This document shows, in pieces, positions 7,485 through 14,615 of a stretch of DNA of 15,674 bases. Every line of letters begins with the position of its first letter. Within the stretch, counting starts at the first letter, position 1. The stretch comes from Opitutaceae bacterium. GTDB taxonomy: Bacteria; Verrucomicrobiota; Verrucomicrobiia; Opitutales; Opitutaceae. The stretch covers positions 1 to 15,674 of the forward strand of contig JANXSC010000280.1 in the NCBI GenBank assembly GCA_025352845.1, written 5' to 3'. Below the pieces are notes generated by a model. That model saw only the letters and a program-made list of their open reading frames with translations. It had not been told where the DNA came from and ran no database searches. Made by a program: the position numbers and the translations under genes.

Positions 7485-7712
7485 TCAAGCCGCGCATGGC
7501 GGAAAATCGGGATCGGGTCGGCTGAAGAAATTGCCACTGGCCGAAGAAAGGTCGTTCACCCAAGGGAGCACGATTTCCAATGCTTCGCGCGCCGCTATAT
7601 CGGGCCGTTCCTGCGCCAGCCAGTGCTCAAGTGCAATAATCACGGCATCGGATCGCGGGACATCCGCCAGCGCCGGACGATGGAAGTCAAATTCAACGGG
7701 GATGATGCGCAT
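7485..7712 (-). CDS. Small hypothetical protein, doubtful
   Basis: This is a 75-residue open frame starting MRIIPVEFDFHRP. I do not recognise it. The composition is protein-like, with hydrophobic and acidic stretches (SDAVIIALEHWLAQ, AREALEIVLPWVNDL), and is less Arg/Ala-skewed than the usual high-GC shadow frames. There is no signal peptide or membrane segment. It lies alone between the response regulator (convergent) and the coiled-coil gene (same strand, about 108 bp upstream of this start). No Shine-Dalgarno is visible, but that is true of every gene here. The remaining bases of 7420-7819 hold no other convincing gene; a plus-strand frame at 7531-7869 is Arg/Ser/Pro-rich and was discounted. 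Confidence 0.4.
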   Translation of the reverse strand: MRIIPVEFDFHRPALADVPRSDAVIIALEHWLAQERPDIAAREALEIVLPWVNDLSSASGNFFSRPDPDFPPCAA

Positions 7713-7819
7713 GAGGAGTCTGGACGAGCCGGACAGATCAGGTATCGGACCAAGCGGCCGATCCTTTACCCCAAAACTTAATTTCCAACCCGCATCGAAA
7801 GCCGCGCCGCCGCCCCGTC

Positions 7820-8524
7820 CTATTCGGCGAACTCGTTGCGTTTCTTCGCCGCTTCGTCCGCAGTTTTGAGCGCCTCCGCTGCCTGCGGATCGCTGGCCGC
7901 CTCGCGCTCACGCACGCGGCGATCGCGGGCGCGGAGATCTTCCTCGCGCTGTTCCAGTTCGTTCTCCTTGTCCTGCTGGGCCTGGACTTTGTCCATCAGC
8001 TTCGTCTCCGATTCATCCAGAAAAATCTCGCGGTCGCGCACGGCTTTTTTCGCCTCCAACAGCGTTGCCTCCTGGCGTTCCAGTTCGGCCCTGAGCTGCT
8101 CAAGGGCGGCTTTCGCCGCGGCTGAGGCCGCACCACCACCGCCGCCCAGGCCGGGATTGGTCGCCGTCGCGACGCGGTCGCGGGCCAGCAGCAGCGCCTC
8201 AAATTCCGCGCCATCACGCTCCCGATCGGCCAGGCGCATTTCGTTCTCCGTCACCACCCGCTCCCGATCGATCAGGGCCTGCTCGAGCTGGCGGAGCGAA
8301 CGCTCCAGCGCCATCAGCCTGGCGGCGTCGGGCGAATCGGCACCTACCACCGGCGAGCGGGTTGCGGAGACGACCGCCAGCAGCGACTCGCGCGCGGCGA
8401 CCGAAGCATCGAGGGCATCGAACGGCGTCCGCGACGTCGCCGGCTGCCGGCGCGGCAGCGCGAGTGCGATCGCTGGGTCGCGCGGCCTCGGCGGCGGAAA
8501 CTTGATCATGACCGCGGCGGACAT
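7820..8524 (-). CDS. Coiled-coil protein of unknown function, third gene of ParA cassette
   Basis: The product has 234 residues and is not assignable to a known family. The N-terminus is Pro/Arg-rich (about 8-33). A long charged helix follows (about 66-120), then a glycine/alanine linker (GLGGGGGAASAAA, about 125-137) and a second charged helix to the C-terminus (about 138-234). The two helices share a repeat-like segment: DRERVVTENEMRLAD near 86-100 and DREIFLDESETKLMD near 164-178 align with the same Asp-Arg-Glu, Glu and Leu spacing. This suggests an internally duplicated coiled coil and probably a dimer or filament-like scaffold. The start is 5 bp after the upstream stop, so it is co-transcribed with the 289-residue protein and ParA. 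An internal ATG at 8509 (MIKFPP...) is an equally possible start. Confidence 0.8.
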   Translation of the reverse strand: MSAAVMIKFPPPRPRDPAIALALPRRQPATSRTPFDALDASVAARESLLAVVSATRSPVVGADSPDAARLMALERSLRQLEQALIDRERVVTENEMRLADRERDGAEFEALLLARDRVATATNPGLGGGGGAASAAAKAALEQLRAELERQEATLLEAKKAVRDREIFLDESETKLMDKVQAQQDKENELEQREEDLRARDRRVREREAASDPQAAEALKTADEAAKKRNEFAE

Positions 8525-8529
8525 GCGCG

Positions 8530-9399
8530 TTACTTTCCTTTGAAGAGCCAGCCGAACAGGCCGGACTTTTTCTTTTCCTCGGGCTTGCAGGGCAAGCGGA
8601 GGTGCGGGCGCAACAGCGCCATCGCGCGTTTCTCAAGCTCGGGATTTCCCAACACGACGAAATACCGGTCGAGCGCGCCGCCGGCCGCGAGTTCCTTCTC
8701 AATCATCGCGATGTCCTGATGAAACCACGTCGTCGCCAGTTCGGTGCGCGCCGCCGCGTCGGGCGAACGCGCCACAAGGGCGATCGCCTCGGCGAGGTGC
8801 AGGCCTTTTTGACCGCGGCGGAACGGCAGCGCCTCGGCCAGTGCACCCTCATCCACGTGCGACAGGGCGTTCAGCAGCTTCCGAAAATCCCCGCCCACGA
8901 TCACGGCCTGCGCCATGCTCTGCGCAAACACGGCGAACTCGCCGAGCGTCGAGAGTTTTTCCAGCTTGCAGAATTCCAGCGTCCCCGGCTCCAGCGAGGC
9001 GAGTTCGATGGGGAAATTCTCCGGGATGTTCAGCTTCGTGAGATTCCGCAGGAGCTGGTTGTCTTTCTCCGATGCGGCCTGCGCCTGCTCGATCATCTCG
9101 CCATACGGGCTGTCGAACGCGAGCGTCTCCTTCAGGATGCCGGTGAGGCGCTCGGCCAACTCCGGTTTCTGCCCCTTGAGCTGGATCAGCTCGGCCACTT
9201 CCTCGAAATTCAGGTCGATGTATTTCGCGGGCGTCTCGTCCTTGCCCTTGATCGGCCACTCGGGGCCGTCGAGGTTTTGCGCGAGGCTGTTCAGCGACGT
9301 ATCAACCATGATCGAGGTTGCGAACGCGGCGCGCACTTCGTCCCAGGCTTTGGCGGCGGTCAAGGAGAGCGTTTGGGCAGTGGCGGATTGGGTGCTCAT
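8530..9399 (-). CDS. Unknown helical protein with basic/aromatic C-terminal tail, second gene of ParA cassette
   Basis: The product has 289 residues from the ATG at 9399, in a frame that remains open to 9471 inside parA; the upstream extension overlaps the end of parA and was rejected. I do not recognise the family. It appears largely alpha-helical and soluble, with no signal peptide or membrane segment. Recognisable stretches include YIDLNFEEVAELIQLKGQ (about 64-81), KLNIPENFPIELASLEPG and FAQSMAQAVIVGGDFRKLLN. The C-terminus has a lysine run followed by GLFGWLFKGK, a short amphipathic basic/aromatic tail of the sort that can bind a membrane or a protein partner. It lies 19 bp after the parA stop and 5 bp before the coiled-coil gene, which argues for a shared function. 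The role is unknown. Confidence 0.85.
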   Translation of the reverse strand: MSTQSATAQTLSLTAAKAWDEVRAAFATSIMVDTSLNSLAQNLDGPEWPIKGKDETPAKYIDLNFEEVAELIQLKGQKPELAERLTGILKETLAFDSPYGEMIEQAQAASEKDNQLLRNLTKLNIPENFPIELASLEPGTLEFCKLEKLSTLGEFAVFAQSMAQAVIVGGDFRKLLNALSHVDEGALAEALPFRRGQKGLHLAEAIALVARSPDAAARTELATTWFHQDIAMIEKELAAGGALDRYFVVLGNPELEKRAMALLRPHLRLPCKPEEKKKSGLFGWLFKGK

Positions 9400-9418
9400 G
9401 CGGAATTCTTTTTGGGAG

Positions 9419-10312
9419 TTAAACGTGGCCGAGGATCTCAGCGGCAAGTTTGCGGTAATCTGAAATGACATTGTCGCCCGACGGCCCGGCGTCGGTCGCC
9501 TCCGCGCTCACCAGCGCAACGGGCAGGCCGAGGGCGACGGCGCGGCGCACGACCATGGCGTCGCGAATCTGCGCATCGAAGATCTTCGCGGTGGGCGCCG
9601 CGCGCTTGGCGGCCTTGAACTGGTTGAGCCGGAGCTGCATTCGCATCTTGGGCACCTCGATATCGACCCCCGTCTTGATCGAGTTGAAAACAATTCCCTG
9701 CACCTGCGCCGGCGCGCCCATCGCCGCCCGGCGGAAACTGGCGGAGAGCTGGTGGAATTTTTGCAGCTTCTCCACGAGCAGCGTGAAGCCGATTAGGCTC
9801 AGAGCATCGGGATTGGCCGGCACGTAGATTTCGTTCGAGGAAAACACGCCGCACTGCGAAGCGCGCAGGATGTTCGGCGGGCAGTCGAAGAGGATGAAGT
9901 CGTAGTTCGACTCGACGGCGGCGAGCTGCTCGTTGAAGTGGAGATACGGCGGCCGCTTCGGGTCGCCCTCATACTCGTTTTCCAAATCGACGAGGTTGAA
10001 AATCGTCGGCACGAGATCGAGGCCGGGCAGCAGCTTCTCGCCGCTCTTGCCCGCGACGACATCCTTGATGATCAGGTCGCGGATGTGCGCGCGGCCCGGC
10101 TCGAAAATCGAAAAAATCGCGCCCTCGCCCGAGGCGTTAATCTTGTTCCAGCGATCGAGTTTCAGGAGCCAGATGCTCGCGTTGGACTGCGTGTCGAAAT
10201 CGAAAAGCAGCACGCGCTTGCCGAGCTTCGCCAGGGCCGCGGCCGTGTTCACGATCAGCGACGTCTTGCCGACACCGCCCTTGTAATTGATGAAACTGAT
10301 TTTGCGCGCCAT
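9419..10312 (-). CDS. ParA/MinD-family ATPase without a ParB partner
   Basis: The 297-residue P-loop ATPase is of the deviant Walker A class, which forms ATP-dependent dimers on DNA or membrane and positions cargo. Visible motifs are KGGVGKTS (11-18, with the signature Lys11), FDFDTQSN (37-44, Walker A') and FILFDCPPN (139-147, Walker B). There is no N-terminal DNA-binding HTH domain of the plasmid type Ia kind and no obvious MinD-type C-terminal amphipathic helix. The gene starts a three-gene minus-strand operon with two unknown proteins. No ParB, ParB-like HTH gene or parS-like palindrome cluster is present, so chromosome segregation (parA/soj) is not supported and no symbol is given. It more likely acts as a positioning ATPase for an undefined cargo. 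Confidence 0.93.
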   Translation of the reverse strand: MARKISFINYKGGVGKTSLIVNTAAALAKLGKRVLLFDFDTQSNASIWLLKLDRWNKINASGEGAIFSIFEPGRAHIRDLIIKDVVAGKSGEKLLPGLDLVPTIFNLVDLENEYEGDPKRPPYLHFNEQLAAVESNYDFILFDCPPNILRASQCGVFSSNEIYVPANPDALSLIGFTLLVEKLQKFHQLSASFRRAAMGAPAQVQGIVFNSIKTGVDIEVPKMRMQLRLNQFKAAKRAAPTAKIFDAQIRDAMVVRRAVALGLPVALVSAEATDAGPSGDNVISDYRKLAAEILGHV

Positions 10313-10396
10313 GCGTTATGCCCGTTGACAAGCCAGATGAGTAGGGCGTGAACATGCGACCGGGTTCCGGCTGCGCCAGCAGAAAGCGGGCTCCAT

Positions 10397-10412
10397 AACT
10401 TTTATCAAAGTT
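10397..10412. promoter_or_regulatory. Perfect palindrome in the parA / GreAB-like divergent region, possible operator
   Basis: AACTTTTATCAAAGTT is a 6-bp perfect inverted repeat around a 4-nt centre. It ends 9 bp before the GTG of the GreAB-like gene. It also overlaps a weak minus-strand promoter-like pair for parA (TTGGCG at 10420-10415, TATGGA at 10397-10392, 17-bp spacing, each 4 of 6 to consensus). It is AT-rich against very GC-rich surroundings. No regulator gene is adjacent, so the binding protein is unknown. Confidence 0.4.
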
Positions 10413-10421
10413 TTCGCCAAC

Positions 10422-10904
10422 GTGAAAAAATCCGAGCTGCGCGACGCCATCATCCGACACCTCCGCGACGAGCTGTCGCGCCAAACCACCGCCGCCACGA
10501 TGGCCCGCGACGAGGCGATTTCCGAGGAAAGCCGCGCCGAAAGCAAATGGGACACGCACAGCCAGGAGGCCGCATATCTCGCCGAAGGTCAGGCCAAGCT
10601 CGCGACGGAGATCGGCGCGGGCATCGAACTCTACTCGGCGCTGCCGCTGCCGGACTTTGACGCCGCGGCCACCATCGCGCTCGGCGCCGTCATCGAACTC
10701 GAGGAAACCGCCACGCGGCGACGCTCCTGGTATTTTCTCGGTCCGCGCGCCGGGGGTGCGCAACTCCAGTGTGGTGGACGGGAAATTCTCGTCGTCACAC
10801 CGCAGTCGCCGCTCGGCCGACAACTACTCGGCCGGCGCCTCGGCGACGCTGTTACCACGCCCCACCGCGAGTCGAAGCCCCAGACCATCGTCAGCGTCGC
10901 GTAA
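10422..10904 (+). CDS. GreA/GreB-like transcription elongation factor family protein
   Basis: The product has 160 residues from a GTG start (MKKSELRDAIIRHLRDEL). The N-terminal about 75 residues are helical and charged, as in the Gre coiled coil, and include DEAISEESRAESKWDTHSQE. The C-terminal part (about 105-148) has the Gre FKBP-like pattern, ending ILVVTPQSPLGRQLLGRRLGDAV, close to the family's SPLGRALLGKKVGDEV. It looks like the Bacteroidota/Verrucomicrobiota GreAB-like proteins with a shortened or altered coiled coil, rather than canonical GreA. The acidic tip residues needed for RNA-cleavage stimulation cannot be assigned by eye. Gre factors enter the RNA polymerase secondary channel; whether this one does is inferred. 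It is divergent from the parA cassette and followed by a strong terminator. Confidence 0.7.
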   Translation: MKKSELRDAIIRHLRDELSRQTTAATMARDEAISEESRAESKWDTHSQEAAYLAEGQAKLATEIGAGIELYSALPLPDFDAAATIALGAVIELEETATRRRSWYFLGPRAGGAQLQCGGREILVVTPQSPLGRQLLGRRLGDAVTTPHRESKPQTIVSVA

Positions 10905-10918
10905 CACGATCCCGAGCG

Positions 10919-10949
10919 AAACGGCGGCCGCGGGACGCGGTCGCCGTTT
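10919..10949. terminator. Bidirectional terminator between convergent genes
   Basis: A 14-bp stem with one G-T wobble and a GGA loop. The left arm is AAACGGCG (10919-10926) plus GCCGCG (10927-10932); the right arm is CGCGGT (10936-10941) plus CGCCGTTT (10942-10949). An A-start and T-end on both strands, midway between the convergent GreAB-like gene and tonB, suit termination from either side. Confidence 0.75.
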
Positions 10950-10958
10950 GCCCCGACC

Positions 10959-11618
10959 TCACTCGTTGAGGTTGAACACCACCGGCACCGCCATACGAAA
11001 CCGCACGATCCGGCCGCCGCTGCGGCCGGGTTCGAATTGCCATTTCGCGACCGCACGCAACGAGGGTTCCTCAAACATCCGATCCGACGACCGCACGACA
11101 TGCGGCTCGAGCACGCGGCCGTTTTCGTCGACCGTGAACTCGACCAACACCTCGCCGGTGAGTCCCGCGATCTTCGCGCTTTGAGGATAGTGCGGCGCGG
11201 GTTGGAAGCGGGTGCGCGGCGAGTTGTCGAGGTCGATCGGCAGAACTGGGCCGAACCCAACGCCCGGGCTCGAGTCACCGCCGGGATTGAGGTTGGTCGG
11301 GATTATCGGGCCATCACTTCGCACGGCCGACGGATCGATTTTCGGCGGAGTGAATGGGAACACAGGATCCACCACCGGCGCGAGCGGTTCGGGTTGAACA
11401 ATGGGCAGAAGCGCAACCGGCTCTTTTGGTTCAGACTTCTCGCCGCCGGACTCAGTGGTTACGACTACTTCGGGCACCGGCTCTACAATACTGAAGGGAA
11501 CATACTTCGTCACTTCCTGCGCAGCAGCTAGCCGGGGCGGACTCTTCGGAATACCAAATAACAGCACACCATGGAAAGCGGCGGCGACAGCAACGGGGAT
11601 GACGTAGTTGGAGTTCAT
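10959..11618 (-). CDS. TonB-family energy transducer protein
   Basis: TonB proteins span the periplasm and pass proton-motive energy from ExbB/ExbD to outer-membrane receptors. The 219-residue product has an N-terminal membrane anchor (about 6-23, VIPVAVAAAFHGVLLFGI) and a proline-rich, low-complexity periplasmic linker (about 50-140). Its C-terminal TonB domain (about 140-219) contains YPQSAKIAGLTGEVLVEFTV, GRVLEPHVVRSSD and SLRAVAKWQFEPG, the typical YP..A...G..G.V.V.F.V...G and A...W.F.P patterns. No exbB, exbD or receptor gene is beside it, so it must work with components encoded elsewhere. It is divergent from the exported protein at 11712, with a 93-bp shared region where I see no strong promoter. 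Confidence 0.92.
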   Translation of the reverse strand: MNSNYVIPVAVAAAFHGVLLFGIPKSPPRLAAAQEVTKYVPFSIVEPVPEVVVTTESGGEKSEPKEPVALLPIVQPEPLAPVVDPVFPFTPPKIDPSAVRSDGPIIPTNLNPGGDSSPGVGFGPVLPIDLDNSPRTRFQPAPHYPQSAKIAGLTGEVLVEFTVDENGRVLEPHVVRSSDRMFEEPSLRAVAKWQFEPGRSGGRIVRFRMAVPVVFNLNE

Positions 11619-11711
11619 GTTTTGATAGGGGCTCGCTTCAACAACGGGCGGCGCGGGATTTTATTAGGGATGCGGGTTGATTCTCTTCCGGCTTTCCGGT
11701 TTGTCCCGCAG

Positions 11712-12380
11712 ATGCGTTTGCTCCTCGCCCTCCTCGCCCTGGCCCTGCCCGCGCTCGGCGCTGCACCGCCGGAACTCATGGGCGCGATCGCAAAATTCCG
11801 CGCGGATGCGCCGCCCCGCTGGTCGTTCACGCAGACAACCGCCGCCGAGGGGAAATCGACCGTCGAGCGCGCCGACGCCGTCCGGCCCGAGTTTGCGCGC
11901 TGGACGCTGCTGCAAAAAGACGGTCGCGCGCCCACCGACGAGGAATTGAAAAACTACGCCGAGGCACGGTCGCGCCGCTCCCGCACCGGCACCGCTCCAT
12001 CACTCATCGATCAACTCGATCTGAATTCGGCTGAAGTTGTGGCCGACAACGCCGAGCGCGTCACCTGTCGCTTCCGGCTGCGCCCCGGCGAGGCGCGCGA
12101 CCGGACCTCGCCGTTTCTCCGGGCGACGCTCGTCATCCATAAGACCACCCGCACGATCGAGTCGGTCGAACTCGCCAACACCGCGGAGTTCAGCCCCACC
12201 TTCGGCGTAAAAATCGCCGAGTTGAACACCAAGATGATCTACAGCCTGTCCGATGCGACGACGCCGAGCCTGCTGCAACGCGTCGAGACGCGCGTGCGCG
12301 GCACGGCGTTCTGGTTCAAGTCGCTCGACGCGACGATGACGGTGACCTTCTCCGACTACGCGCGCGCCGCGAGGCCGTAG
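11712..12380 (+). CDS. Exported protein of unknown function
   Basis: The product has 222 residues. It starts with a clear signal peptide, MRLLLALLALALPALGAAPP, with likely cleavage after ALG. There is no Cys at the cleavage site, so it is not a lipoprotein. The mature part is soluble. It contains a Trp-Ser-Phe-Thr-Gln-Thr strand near 38 and the DGRAPTDEELKNY segment (about 72-84), then beta-rich segments (VTCRFRLRPGE, FLRATLVIHKTTRTIESVEL, TMTVTFSDY). The layout loosely recalls LolA/RseB-like periplasmic folds, but I cannot assign a family. The frame is open from 11571, but starts before 11712 would place extra residues ahead of the signal peptide. It is convergent with allE, 9 bp apart. Confidence 0.82.
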   Translation: MRLLLALLALALPALGAAPPELMGAIAKFRADAPPRWSFTQTTAAEGKSTVERADAVRPEFARWTLLQKDGRAPTDEELKNYAEARSRRSRTGTAPSLIDQLDLNSAEVVADNAERVTCRFRLRPGEARDRTSPFLRATLVIHKTTRTIESVELANTAEFSPTFGVKIAELNTKMIYSLSDATTPSLLQRVETRVRGTAFWFKSLDATMTVTFSDYARAARP

Positions 12381-12388
12381 CCCGCGGC
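12366..12388. terminator. Stem-loop spanning the stop codon between convergent genes
   Basis: GCCGCG-A-GGC pairs with GCC-CGCGGC around a CGTA loop, giving nine base pairs with a single bulged A. It covers the stop codon of the plus-strand exported protein (12378-12380) and ends 2 bp before the allE stop. There is no T-run. It may act as a transcript-end hairpin for both genes. Confidence 0.45.
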
Positions 12389-12389
12389 G

Positions 12390-13133
12390 TCAGAGCGCGG
12401 CGCGGTTCACGTCCTTGTAGTAAAGGTAGCTCGCCGGCGTCTTGCCCATCGCGACGAACCACTGCGGGCAATACGGCGCCATCCAGATCGCGTCGCCCGC
12501 CGCGACGGGATACCACGAGTCTTCGAGGCGATAGACGCCCTGCCCCGTGAGCATCAGCAGCCCGTGCTCCATCACGTGCGTCTCGACAAACGGCAGCGTC
12601 GCGCCCGGCTGGTAGGTGAAAATATTCATCGCGAGATCGAAGGCCGGCACGTCGGGCAACAACACCTGCAACCGCGCATCCGGATCGCCGAGGAAGGGCT
12701 GGCCCTTCACGTCCGACGCATCGCCGATGATCGCCGCCGGTGCGGCCACGCCGGCAAGCGACGCGAATTTTTTCTGGAAGAGCGTGAGGCGCGTGCCCGC
12801 CTTCGCCGCCGTGATTGACCACGCCGCGCCCGCGGGCGCGAAGAAAAATCCGCCCGCGCCGCACTTCGCCTTTTCGCGACCGATCCGCACGACGCCGCCG
12901 CCCGTCTCGAAATAGCCCGCCGTCTCAACCTCGGTGGCGGGGAAATCCGCGCGCCCGCCGGTCTCGAACGTGACGAGCAACTGCGCGAAATTCGCGCCCA
13001 TCGCGGCGTTGATCAGAATCACGGTCGCCGCGCCCGAGATGCCGGGCACAACGCTCTTCACGTGCCCATCCCGGGCGATGAGGGCATGGCGCGCGGCGAC
13101 GCGCGTGCGGGTCTGTCCGTAGGGAGTGCTCAT
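12390..13133 (-). CDS. allE: (S)-ureidoglycine aminohydrolase AllE
   Basis: AllE hydrolyses (S)-ureidoglycine to (S)-ureidoglycolate and ammonia, using a Mn-binding cupin site. The 247-residue protein is a bicupin. The N-terminal cupin (about 30-120) lacks obvious metal ligands, while the C-terminal one carries VETHVMEHG, with E184, H186 and H190, and Q224 in APYCPQW. These match the Glu/His/His/Gln metal set known for plant and E. coli enzymes. YLYYKDVNR near 237-244 supplies the conserved Tyr and Lys of the substrate pocket. It is the last gene of the allC-allB-allE cluster, 63 bp after the allB stop. The gap shows no convincing independent promoter. No Shine-Dalgarno precedes the ATG. Confidence 0.93.
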   Translation of the reverse strand: MSTPYGQTRTRVAARHALIARDGHVKSVVPGISGAATVILINAAMGANFAQLLVTFETGGRADFPATEVETAGYFETGGGVVRIGREKAKCGAGGFFFAPAGAAWSITAAKAGTRLTLFQKKFASLAGVAAPAAIIGDASDVKGQPFLGDPDARLQVLLPDVPAFDLAMNIFTYQPGATLPFVETHVMEHGLLMLTGQGVYRLEDSWYPVAAGDAIWMAPYCPQWFVAMGKTPASYLYYKDVNRAAL

Positions 13134-13196
13134 GATGAGAAAGCGAGGGAGTGAATCTTAACCGCGAACGCTCGAATGGAGTCTTGTTTTTCTACC

Positions 13197-14615
13197 TCAG
13201 CACCGGGGTCGGTGGGGCGCGAGAAACTGTCCCGGCTGCGGCAGGTTCGTCAACCGGCCGTCGGCGTAGATGGCGCCGCCGCGCACGTAGGTATGCGTCA
13301 CCCGCGCCCGGCTGCGCTCGCCCACGTAGGCGCTGATCCGGTGCCGCGTCCAGAGATCCTCGGCGTGAATTGTCCGGGGCTTGCCAAACTCGATGAAGGA
13401 AAAGTCCGCATCGCGCCCGAGCGCAATCTCCCCCTTGCGATCGTCGAGCTGGAAACGGCGCGCGACGTTGCGCGCGAGCACGGCGGCGAGAACGGGCAAA
13501 TCCTTTTCCGCCGTTTTCTCGCACGCGGAAAACAACAGCTCGAAGCCGTGCTGCACGCCGGCGATGCCGCCCCACACGGCGAACATGTTCGCCGAGTCCT
13601 TCATCTCCGGCCGCGACGGCGAATGATCGGAGCCCACGGTCTGGATGTCGCCCGCGCGCAGGTCGGCCCAGAGCGCCTTGCGCCGTTTCTCGTCGCGCAA
13701 TGGCGGCGCGCATTTCGCGAGCGGCCCGAGGCGCACGACATCCTTGTCGTTCAGCAAAAGATAATGCGGACAAGTCTCCGCCGTGACATCCACGCGCTGC
13801 AACCGCGCCTCCGCGATCAGCGCGATGCCCTCGGGCGTGCTCACATGCACGACGTGCAGCGCGCAACCCGTCTCGCCCGCCAACTCGATCGCCGTGCGGA
13901 TGGCCGTGAGTTCTACCTCGACCGGCCGCGAGTCGAGCCACGCCTTCGCATCGGTGCGACCCGCCGCCTTCATTTTCGCCGTAAGCTTCGCCGCGAGCGC
14001 GTCGTCTTCCGCATGCACCGCCACGATCAGGCCGATCTTCGCCGCCCGCTTCATGCCTTCGCGCAGCACGCGCGCATCGACGTTCGGAAAACTCGCGATA
14101 CCGCTGTCGCACATGAACGCCTTCAACCCGATCGCACCCGCGTCGCGCAGGCCGGCGAGCTGATCGAGGTTGCCGGGCGTAAGGCCGCCCCAGAGCGCGA
14201 AGTCGGTGCAGGATTTTTCCTCGGCAATGCGTCGTTTTTCGCGCAAGCCCGCCGCGTCGAGCACGGGCGGCTCCGAATTGAGCGGCATGTCGAAAAACAC
14301 CGAACCGCCGCCCGCCGCGAGCGCCGCCGAACCGCTGGCGATCCCTTCCCAGTCGGCGCGGCCGGGCTCGTTGAAATGCACGTGCGCGTCGATGATGCCG
14401 GGGAAAACGTGGCGGCCCTCGGCGTCCAGTGTGGCGTTAGTCGCATCGGTCACGCGCGGCGCGAGCCGCACGATCTTCCCGCGCACGATGCCGATCTCGA
14501 CATCGAGGATGCCATTGGGCGTGACGACGCGCCCGCCACGCACCACGAGATCGAGCCGCTCGGGCTCGTGGACCGTCTTGGTGTTATGGCGGACAATGGG
14601 GCCGGTTCGTTTCAT
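13197..14615 (-). CDS. allB: Allantoinase AllB
   Basis: Allantoinase is a binuclear amidohydrolase that opens the hydantoin ring of allantoin to give allantoate. The 472-residue protein shows the full metal set of the cyclic-amidohydrolase family. These are HVH (H78, H80) in IDAHVHFNEPG, the Lys to be carboxylated (K165) in IGLKAFMCDSG, H201 in VHAED, a His of HVVHVST (254-260), and D330 in VGSDHSP. The MCDSG motif after the Lys is typical of allantoinases and separates it from dihydropyrimidinase and dihydroorotase. The first about 20 residues are a little longer than usual, and an internal start cannot be excluded. Its ATG overlaps the allC stop by one base (TGATG), so translation is probably coupled. 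Confidence 0.95.
   Translation of the reverse strand: MKRTGPIVRHNTKTVHEPERLDLVVRGGRVVTPNGILDVEIGIVRGKIVRLAPRVTDATNATLDAEGRHVFPGIIDAHVHFNEPGRADWEGIASGSAALAAGGGSVFFDMPLNSEPPVLDAAGLREKRRIAEEKSCTDFALWGGLTPGNLDQLAGLRDAGAIGLKAFMCDSGIASFPNVDARVLREGMKRAAKIGLIVAVHAEDDALAAKLTAKMKAAGRTDAKAWLDSRPVEVELTAIRTAIELAGETGCALHVVHVSTPEGIALIAEARLQRVDVTAETCPHYLLLNDKDVVRLGPLAKCAPPLRDEKRRKALWADLRAGDIQTVGSDHSPSRPEMKDSANMFAVWGGIAGVQHGFELLFSACEKTAEKDLPVLAAVLARNVARRFQLDDRKGEIALGRDADFSFIEFGKPRTIHAEDLWTRHRISAYVGERSRARVTHTYVRGGAIYADGRLTNLPQPGQFLAPHRPRC

Noticed and set aside
7531..7869. Plus-strand 112-codon frame
   Set aside because: It overlaps the end of the coiled-coil gene and the small minus-strand frame; Ser/Arg/Pro-rich with no recognisable motif.
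8602..9468. Plus-strand open frame opposite the 289-residue protein
   Set aside because: The minus-strand frame has a balanced composition and operon spacing; the plus frame is Arg/Gly/His-rich. Some doubt remains because neither has a known family.
9419..10312. Calling the ATPase a chromosomal ParA/Soj or flagellar FlhG/MinD
   Set aside because: No parB or parS is nearby, no FlhG-type N-terminal activation motif or MinD-type C-terminal helix is visible, and the cassette is separated from the flagellar operon.
10325..10330. TTGACA as a -35 box for the GreAB-like gene
   Set aside because: No acceptable -10 lies 16-18 bp downstream.
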